This document shows, in pieces, positions 58,574 through 64,000 of a stretch of 64,000 bases of DNA. Positions within the stretch are counted from its first letter, which is position 1, and the number at the start of each line of letters is the position of its first letter. The position numbers were made by a program, and so were the translations under genes. The notes beneath the pieces were generated by a model. It worked only from the letters and a program-made list of their open reading frames with translations. It was not told the DNA's origin and did not search any database. Source of the DNA: JAALLB01 sp017643495 (GTDB lineage: Bacteria > Pseudomonadota > Alphaproteobacteria > Rhizobiales > Rhizobiaceae); the NCBI GenBank assembly GCA_965216105.1, contig OZ244147.1, positions 3,100,001-3,164,000 of the forward strand, written 5' to 3'.

Positions 58574-59938
58574 TTACTGTGAAAGCTTTTCGGCCTGTCC
58601 GTCAGTATCCGCAGGCTGTTCAGGCGGCCGCACCACGATCACTGTCGGGTCGACATCCAGCAATTGCCTCGCCATGCGGTTCACATCCTCTACACTGACG
58701 GCAGCAATCTGCGACTCGCGGGTATCGATATAATCAAGTCCGAGCTTTTCGCGCTGTATGGCAACCAGTACACGGGCAATCTTGGCCGATGTATCGAGGT
58801 TCGCAATCGCATAGGAACCGGCAACATATTTCTTTGCCTTTTCAAGCTCCTCTTCACTCACGCCTTCGTCAACCATGCGTCTGATTTCAGTACGAATGAC
58901 CTCCATTGCCTTGGCGCCGTTGTCAGCCCTTGTCGAGGTCCCTGCAGCAAGAAACTGCGCATGATCGAGAATGGAAATGCCCGAATTGACACCATAGGCA
59001 AGACCGCGCTTTTCACGCACTTCCTCATAGAGCCTTGAGGAAAAGGTCCCGCCGCCCAGCACATGGTTCATCATATGGGCTGCAAAGAAATCCGGATCAC
59101 TGCGCTCTATGCCCCGGTAAATCATCTGGATCGACATGTTCGGCGTTGGCATTTCAACTTCCACCTGTTTGCCCAGCACCGGTTCGATGTCGACGACCGG
59201 ATCAAGCGATGACTTTGCTGACAGTTTGCCAAATATCCTGTCCAGCATGGTGCGCAATTCTTCAGGACTGATTGCACCGACCACCCCGATCATCAGGGTT
59301 TCCCGGGCCAGGATTTTTTCCTTCATCGCAAGCATGTCATCACGGGTGATGGTATCAATGCTTTTCAGGTTGCCACCGATATTGCGGGCATAGGGGTGCC
59401 CGGGAAATACCGTGTTGCGAAGGGCGCGTCTGGCCTGAAAACCGGGATCCGTCTCACTGCGTATCAGGTTAGTGCGCAAGGCGTCGCGCATCCGCTCCAC
59501 CGCATTAACATCGAAACGCGGCTCGTTGATCGCCATGGCAAGCAGGTCAGTGGCGCTTTCCAGCTCCGAGCGGACTGTACGAAGGTTTCCGGAGAAATTG
59601 TCCCTGGATGCGGAAAAGCCAAGGTCGATGCCAAGGGTTTCCATGCGTGACTGGAAGGCGACACTGTCCAGTTCACCGGCCCCTTCATCCATCAGTGCCG
59701 TCATCAGCCGCAAGGTTCCTTCCTTGCCAGGCTCATCCTGTGTTGCGCCCCCGAGAAACGAATAGGACATGGCAATGATGGGAAGGGTGTAATCTTCCAC
59801 AAGCAACGCCTTGATGCCGGATTCGGTCTCGACCTCCTGGATATCTATGGCACGGGCAGGAAGCACCGACAGGCAGGCAATTGTCGCGGAAACCAGCAAC
59901 AGGCGAATGGTGAGGAGCAGGTGAACATATGAAAGCAT
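58574..59938 (-). CDS. M16-family protein lacking the zinc motif (non-catalytic partner)
   Basis: A 454-residue periplasmic protein with an N-terminal signal (LLLVSATIACLSVLPARA). The inverted zinc motif HxxEH is missing: the aligned region reads GTLRLMTALMDEGAG. The C-terminal domain keeps the substrate-binding Arg/Tyr pair in REKRGLAYGV. This fits the alpha-type (non-catalytic) subunit of a two-chain M16 peptidase, with the downstream-coded partner (59944-61281) supplying the active site. Five bases separate the two genes. Confidence 0.9.
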   Translation of the reverse strand: MLSYVHLLLTIRLLLVSATIACLSVLPARAIDIQEVETESGIKALLVEDYTLPIIAMSYSFLGGATQDEPGKEGTLRLMTALMDEGAGELDSVAFQSRMETLGIDLGFSASRDNFSGNLRTVRSELESATDLLAMAINEPRFDVNAVERMRDALRTNLIRSETDPGFQARRALRNTVFPGHPYARNIGGNLKSIDTITRDDMLAMKEKILARETLMIGVVGAISPEELRTMLDRIFGKLSAKSSLDPVVDIEPVLGKQVEVEMPTPNMSIQMIYRGIERSDPDFFAAHMMNHVLGGGTFSSRLYEEVREKRGLAYGVNSGISILDHAQFLAAGTSTRADNGAKAMEVIRTEIRRMVDEGVSEEELEKAKKYVAGSYAIANLDTSAKIARVLVAIQREKLGLDYIDTRESQIAAVSVEDVNRMARQLLDVDPTVIVVRPPEQPADTDGQAEKLSQ

Positions 59939-59943
59939 GGCAA

Positions 59944-61281
59944 TTATCCCTGTTCCGGAAGCAGATAGCTCGTGACCGAGCGGTTTTCTTTCAGGTATTT
60001 TCTGGCGACTTCATTCACATCCTCAACCGTGACCGAGCGCAAACGTTCCGGCCATTGGGTGAAGTCCTCAACCGTGCCGCCAATCGACAAAACAGAGCCG
60101 AAAATCCGGGCCAGTGCCACCTGGCTGTCCTGACTGTATATGATCGAGCGAATGAAGGCCTGTCTGGCACGGTCCAATTCTTCCTGGCTCACGCCATCGG
60201 AAACCAGGCGTTCCACTTCACGGTCGAGGGCTGCCACAAGGGTTTCAAGCTCTGTATCGCCACGCGGGCTACCGTAAATTCCGATAAACCCGTCCGCCCT
60301 TGATGTGCCGCGATAATAGGCACCGGCAGAAACCGCAAGTTTGTTTTCAAGAATGATGTTCTTGTGGATCCGGCTGGTTACCGAACCGCCAAGGATTGAG
60401 GCCAGCAGGTCAAGTGCTTCCGCTTCCCCCGGCTCGGCTGTCATGTAGGACGGCGCGTGGAAACGCCTCTGCCATGAAGGAGTTGTCACACGCGGGTCAG
60501 AATAGCTCAGGGTTTTGGCAACAACCGGTTCAGGATCGCTCGTCCAGTTGCGTTCGGAGGGTTCTGTCGATGCCACAATTTTCCCGTATGTATTTGCAGC
60601 CATTTCAAATACGGTATCGGGCTCGACATCGCCTGCAACCACCACAATTGCATTCCAAGGCTGGTACCATTTGTCATAAAATGCAGTCAGCGCCTCGCGG
60701 TCGAGCTTGCGGATTTCGTTTTCCCAGCCAATCACCGGACGCCCGTAGGGGTGGTTTACATATTGTGCAGCCGATACGAACTCCGAGAGGATTGCGGCAG
60801 GACTTGTATCGACGCGACTGCTGCGCTCTTCGAGAATGACTTCGCGTTCGGGCAAAATCTGCTCGTCAGTCAAAACGAGGTTGCGCATCCGGTCAGCCTC
60901 GAACCGCATCATGGTTGGAAGTGCGGAAGGAGCCACCTTCTGGTAATAGGCCGTGTAGTCTGACGAGGTGAAAGCATTTTCCTGTCCGCCGATTTCGGCA
61001 ACCGCACCGGAAAATTCGCCCTTCTTGTGGTTACTGGTTTCCTTGAACATCATGTGTTCAAAGAAATGCGCGATACCCGATTTGCCGACCGGGTCATCCG
61101 CTCCCCCGACCTTGTACCAGATCATGTGGGTTACCACGGGTGCCCTGCGGTCGGGGATCACGACAACGCGCAAGCCGTTATCCAGCGTCTTGCTTGAAAT
61201 GTCGGGTTCGGGCGCGTCTGTCTGGGCCAGGGCTGTAAATGTCATTCCCAGAAAAATGAGCAAGCTTGCAATCAAGCGCAT
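59944..61281 (-). CDS. M16-family zinc metallopeptidase (catalytic subunit)
   Basis: A 445-residue exported peptidase: signal peptide MRLIASLLIFLGMTFTALAQ, then the first M16 domain with the inverted zinc motif His72-Phe-Phe-Glu75-His76 in GIAHFFEHMMFK and the downstream region with ENAFTSSDYTAYYQ. It degrades or processes periplasmic peptides together with the non-catalytic M16 protein. ATG 61281 follows an AGGA sequence; the open frame continues 22 codons further. In relatives this pair lies near lspA or the outer-membrane assembly genes; no such gene is seen here. Confidence 0.92.
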   Translation of the reverse strand: MRLIASLLIFLGMTFTALAQTDAPEPDISSKTLDNGLRVVVIPDRRAPVVTHMIWYKVGGADDPVGKSGIAHFFEHMMFKETSNHKKGEFSGAVAEIGGQENAFTSSDYTAYYQKVAPSALPTMMRFEADRMRNLVLTDEQILPEREVILEERSSRVDTSPAAILSEFVSAAQYVNHPYGRPVIGWENEIRKLDREALTAFYDKWYQPWNAIVVVAGDVEPDTVFEMAANTYGKIVASTEPSERNWTSDPEPVVAKTLSYSDPRVTTPSWQRRFHAPSYMTAEPGEAEALDLLASILGGSVTSRIHKNIILENKLAVSAGAYYRGTSRADGFIGIYGSPRGDTELETLVAALDREVERLVSDGVSQEELDRARQAFIRSIIYSQDSQVALARIFGSVLSIGGTVEDFTQWPERLRSVTVEDVNEVARKYLKENRSVTSYLLPEQG

Positions 61282-61333
61282 GTAGATCCTCGTCTCTGCC
61301 GGTTTCAGATCGTCCCGACTATATAATTGCCAG

Positions 61334-61882
61334 TCAGGCAAGTTCAAATAAACCTATTGTGGTTTCGCCATAATCCCTGCGATCTGTCAGGACAAAACCG
61401 TGCAGCAATGGCGGAAACGCGCTGTTGCGTTCTTCCAGTACAAACACGGCCTCCGGGTTCATCCAGCCCCCTTCAACCAGTGAGGAGGCAGCCCTTTCTC
61501 CCAGTCCCTTGCCGTAGGGAGGGTCGGCAAACACAAGGTCATACGGTTTGCGTGTCCCAACGGAACCCAATCGCGTCGCATCACGCCGGAACAGGCCGGT
61601 TTGCCCGGCAAGACCTAGTGTTTCGACATTCTGCCTGATGGACGCCCGGGCAGCATGGCTGTCATCCACAAACAGGCAGGATGATGCGCCGCGCGACATG
61701 GCTTCAAGGCCAAGCGCACCTGATCCGGCAAAAAGATCGAGCACACGTATCCCGTCAAACGCCATGCGGTTTTGAAGAATGTTGAACAGGCTTTCCCTGG
61801 TCCTGTCTGTTGTCGGTCGGGTTGCCATGCCCTTCGGCGCTGCAATTCGAGCGCCCCGGTATTTGCCTGCGACTATTCTCAT
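61334..61882 (-). CDS. rsmD: 16S rRNA (guanine-966 N2) methyltransferase
   Basis: Methylates G966 of 16S rRNA in the assembled 30S subunit. The 182-residue enzyme has the N-terminal MRIVAGKYRGARI, the SAM loop VLDLFAGSGALGLEAMSRG and the catalytic DPPYG (Asp119). ATG 61882 gives the exact family start. It lies 28 bases after rluB and forms an rRNA-modification pair with it. Confidence 0.94.
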   Translation of the reverse strand: MRIVAGKYRGARIAAPKGMATRPTTDRTRESLFNILQNRMAFDGIRVLDLFAGSGALGLEAMSRGASSCLFVDDSHAARASIRQNVETLGLAGQTGLFRRDATRLGSVGTRKPYDLVFADPPYGKGLGERAASSLVEGGWMNPEAVFVLEERNSAFPPLLHGFVLTDRRDYGETTIGLFELA

Positions 61883-61910
61883 GAATACCCTGTCGTAAAC
61901 AAGTTGCCGG

Positions 61911-62996
61911 TCAGCGTTTGCTGTCCGGCCGGGATTTCCGCTTGCCGGCAGCCGCTTTACGCCCGCCCGGTTTTCCCTTGCCTGAAGGCGCGGCGCCTTT
62001 TGCAGGTTTTCTGCCATCTGCGGGCCGGGTTGTCAGGCGTGACAGAGCTTCATCGCTCGCCATGCCCGGTTTGAGTTTTTGTGCCTGACGACGGGATTTC
62101 TTGTCTCCCTGCATCGCAGCCCTGGTTGCGCTTCTGGCGATATCGGGCGCAAGGTTTATGATCGGCGCCTCGAAATCCGCGCCTGCTTCCTCGATCAGTT
62201 TTTCACCAAGCTGTTCCCTGAGTGTGCGGCTTCTCACCTCACGCACCGTACCGGCAGGCAGGTCACCAAGCTGGAAAGGACCGAAGGAAACACGGATAAG
62301 ACGTGTCACTTCCAGCCCCAGATGGCCCATGACATTCTTGATTTCGCGGTTCTTTCCCTCGCGCAAGGCCACATTGAGCCAGGCATTGGAACCCTTTTCC
62401 TGCTCAAGCACTGCATGAATCGAGCCATAGAGCACCCCGTCAACAGCAATCCCGTCCTGCAACTGGTCGAGTTGCTGCTGGGTTACACGGCCGTGGACAC
62501 GGACCCGGTAGCGGCGCAACCAGCCGGTTGCCGGCAGTTCCAATACCCTCGCCAGTCCGCCATCATTGGTCATCAACAACAGGCCTTCGGTATTGATATC
62601 AAGCCTGCCAACCGTGATCATCCGTGGCAAGGTTTCCGGCAACAGTTCGAATACCGTCTTTCGACCGTCGGGGTCGTGGTTGGTGGTTACGGTGCCGCCC
62701 GGCTTGTGAAACAGCCAGAGGCGGGTGCGTTCCTTGCGGGATATGGGCTTGTCATCCACTTCGATCCGGTCGCGTTCCGACACCTTGAAAGCAGGCGTGG
62801 TCAGCAATTTTCCGTTGACCTTGACCCGGCCTGCCTCAATCCAGGTCTCCGCCTCGCGTCTGGAACACAGGCCGGCACGCGCCATTCGCTTGGCAATACG
62901 CTCGCCTTCTGGCGAACCGAAACCGCTGGCGGTCTTCACCGGCTTTTCAGCTTTCCTGTCTGCCTTGTTTCCTTTGTTGAAAGTCCTGTTATTCAT
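61911..62996 (-). CDS. rluB: 23S rRNA pseudouridine synthase, RluB type
   Basis: A 361-residue enzyme. The S4 RNA-binding domain (about 33-90; RIAKRMARAGLCSRREAETWIEAGRVKVNG) is followed by the RsuA/RluB catalytic domain with Asp in VGRLDINTEGLLLMTNDGG. A C-terminal tail (about 285-361) is Lys/Arg/Gly/Pro-rich and disordered, ending RKSRPDSKR, as in many alphaproteobacterial RluB proteins. It isomerises one or a few 23S uridines; the exact position is inferred from E. coli (2605). Divergent from tadA. Confidence 0.92.
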   Translation of the reverse strand: MNNRTFNKGNKADRKAEKPVKTASGFGSPEGERIAKRMARAGLCSRREAETWIEAGRVKVNGKLLTTPAFKVSERDRIEVDDKPISRKERTRLWLFHKPGGTVTTNHDPDGRKTVFELLPETLPRMITVGRLDINTEGLLLMTNDGGLARVLELPATGWLRRYRVRVHGRVTQQQLDQLQDGIAVDGVLYGSIHAVLEQEKGSNAWLNVALREGKNREIKNVMGHLGLEVTRLIRVSFGPFQLGDLPAGTVREVRSRTLREQLGEKLIEEAGADFEAPIINLAPDIARSATRAAMQGDKKSRRQAQKLKPGMASDEALSRLTTRPADGRKPAKGAAPSGKGKPGGRKAAAGKRKSRPDSKR

Positions 62997-63064
62997 GGAA
63001 GTAGATCAATCCGGTATAAAGTTGCCCGTTTCAGACGGGTCATTACCCTAAGTGAGGCAAAGCC

Positions 63065-63511
63065 ATGCCAAAAGCAAGTTTCATGGACACCGCCATCTGC
63101 GAGGCCGAACTGGCAGCGGAACGGGGTGAAGTACCTGTGGGCGCCGTACTGGTCAATGAAAACCGGATTATCGCGGCTGACGGCAACCGTACGCTTGAAC
63201 TGAATGATCCAACGGCACATGCGGAAATTCTGGTTATCCGCAAGGCCGCCGAAATTCTCGGCAGCGAGAGGCTGCCGGGATGCGATCTTTATGTGACGCT
63301 TGAACCCTGTCCCATGTGTGCGGCAGCAATTTCATTTGCCAGAATACGCCGGCTTTATTTCGGAGCCAGTGATGTCAAATCAGGGGCCGTGGAAAACGGT
63401 GTGCGGTATTTCAATGATGCGACCTGCCATCATGCTCCGGAAACCTATTCAGGCATTCAGGCGGAAACCAGTTCGGAAATTCTCAGACGGTTTTTTGCAG
63501 CCCGACGATAA
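63065..63511 (+). CDS. tadA: tRNA-specific adenosine deaminase
   Basis: Deaminates A34 of tRNA-Arg(ACG) to inosine. The 148-residue enzyme has zinc ligands His52 (AHAEI, with Glu54 as proton shuttle), Cys82 and Cys85 (LEPCPMCAAAI), and the C-terminal helix. The family length is slightly short at the N-terminus. It is divergent from rluB and converges on an unknown gene. Confidence 0.93.
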   Translation: MPKASFMDTAICEAELAAERGEVPVGAVLVNENRIIAADGNRTLELNDPTAHAEILVIRKAAEILGSERLPGCDLYVTLEPCPMCAAAISFARIRRLYFGASDVKSGAVENGVRYFNDATCHHAPETYSGIQAETSSEILRRFFAARR

Positions 63512-63515
63512 ACAA

Positions 63516-64000
63516 TCAGGAACCGGGTATGATGTAACCCTTGTCGATAGCGCGCTTTTCAAGACGCTCTTTCTTGACGTTTTCATCGACCTGCTCTTGC
63601 GTGATACCTGTCTCACCGGCTTCGGCATTGGCTGAAGGTGTCCGGTAAAGTTCCGGTGGCTCGGTCAGGTATTTGCGCTGAACGCCGGTCGAATATTGCA
63701 ATTGTTCGCGACGGCGGCGCGCTTCGACGCCCGTTCCCTCACCATTGGCGTCATTGCGAATCTCGTCAATGAACTGGTCACCGACCTTGGCACTTGGCGG
63801 GCGATTGGCACGGCGAACAACATCGGACGAGTTACGAATGCCGGGCTTGTTGGTATCGGCCAGATATTCAGCCGGCAGATTGCCGTATTCATCGGGCTCG
63901 GGAGCATCTTCCCGAACGGATGCAATGCGTTGCTCCGGAGAAACCGGCCAGTCAGGCTGGGCATCGGCACTGCCATCAACAGGCGCGGGCAAGGATTGCT
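63516..64000 (-). CDS. Unknown protein, N-terminus outside the window
   Basis: The frame is open from its stop at 63516 to the window edge, so at least 161 residues are coded and the true start is missing. The visible part is hydrophilic, rich in Glu, Arg, Asn and Pro (EYGNLPAEYLADTNKPGIRN, VVRRANRPPSAKVGDQFIDE), and probably disordered in part. It ends KRAIDKGYIIPGS. No family was recognised, and any signal or lipoprotein motif would lie beyond the edge. It converges on tadA with a gap of four bases. Confidence 0.6.
   Translation of the reverse strand, partial: QSLPAPVDGSADAQPDWPVSPEQRIASVREDAPEPDEYGNLPAEYLADTNKPGIRNSSDVVRRANRPPSAKVGDQFIDEIRNDANGEGTGVEARRRREQLQYSTGVQRKYLTEPPELYRTPSANAEAGETGITQEQVDENVKKERLEKRAIDKGYIIPGS

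Noticed and set aside
63516..64000. Assignment of the last gene as the DUF3035/BamF lipoprotein often found near M16 pairs
   Set aside because: The typical PPDF/LPPP-type motif was not seen, and the N-terminus with any lipobox is outside the window.

Overview
The window is a continuous stretch of alphaproteobacterial chromosome. It most likely comes from the order Hyphomicrobiales (Rhizobiales). Supporting features are the operon atpI-atpB-atpE-b'-b, a BacA/SbmA transporter, a BA14K-like secreted protein, the small alphaproteobacterial families DUF2842, DUF2093 and DUF4170, the lipid A block CysQ-like/DUF4170/DUF374/WaaA/LpxK, and the guaB-MAPEG-rsmB order. Genus and species cannot be read from the sequence. 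No phage, transposase, integrase, plasmid or CRISPR feature was seen.

Layout. Positions 1-986 hold a truncated heme A synthase and a DUF2842 protein. Positions 949-10677 hold a compact surface polysaccharide locus: NodB-type deacetylase, FemAB/GNAT acyltransferase, a Wzc-like co-polymerase whose P-loop is degenerate, an outer-membrane export lipoprotein, a GT4 glycosyltransferase, a polyprenyl-phosphate sugar-1-phosphate transferase and a Wzy-like polymerase. This gene set resembles holdfast (hfs) and unipolar polysaccharide (upp) loci. A tRNA-Pro(GGG) follows at 10826. Then come an OhrR/Ohr peroxide-defence pair with a palindromic operator, a PA0069-type radical SAM protein, RNase HII, the F0 ATP synthase operon (minus strand), a SleB-type wall hydrolase, Der GTPase with a membrane TPR protein and NnrU, a DksA-like protein and BacA.

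Positions 23284-26256 are the least conventional part: a roughly 500-base intergenic region rich in inverted repeats, three orphan proteins (one with a duplicated BA14K-like motif) and a quinone oxidoreductase divergent from a LysR regulator. GuaA, a Popeye-like membrane cyclic-nucleotide-binding protein, and a divergent pair consisting of a polyprenyl-phosphate-sugar-synthase-like GT2 and an STT3/AglB-like GT-C membrane protein follow. Next are guaB-MAPEG-rsmB, a LysR/methyltransferase pair, a GST/MarR pair with three copies of a palindromic operator, ArsR-SRPBCC-ClpP, a succinate-semialdehyde-type dehydrogenase, a VOC protein, MutL, and an LldR-like/LldD pair.

Positions 47042-52848 hold DUF2093, an epoxide-hydrolase-like enzyme, a CPBP membrane protease, a lipoprotein, a MATE exporter and a Kef-type antiporter. 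Positions 52978-58529 form a plus-strand run PmbA, CysQ-like, DUF4170, DUF374 acyltransferase, WaaA, LpxK that completes lipid A/Kdo assembly. It converges on a minus-strand pair of M16 proteins (one catalytic, one lacking the zinc motif), then RsmD and RluB. TadA and a partial unknown gene end the window.

The least-explained items are the STT3/AglB-like protein with its GT2 partner, the polysaccharide locus with its kinase-dead co-polymerase, the structured intergenic element near 23.6 kb, and the three-site MarR operator near 38.7 kb.
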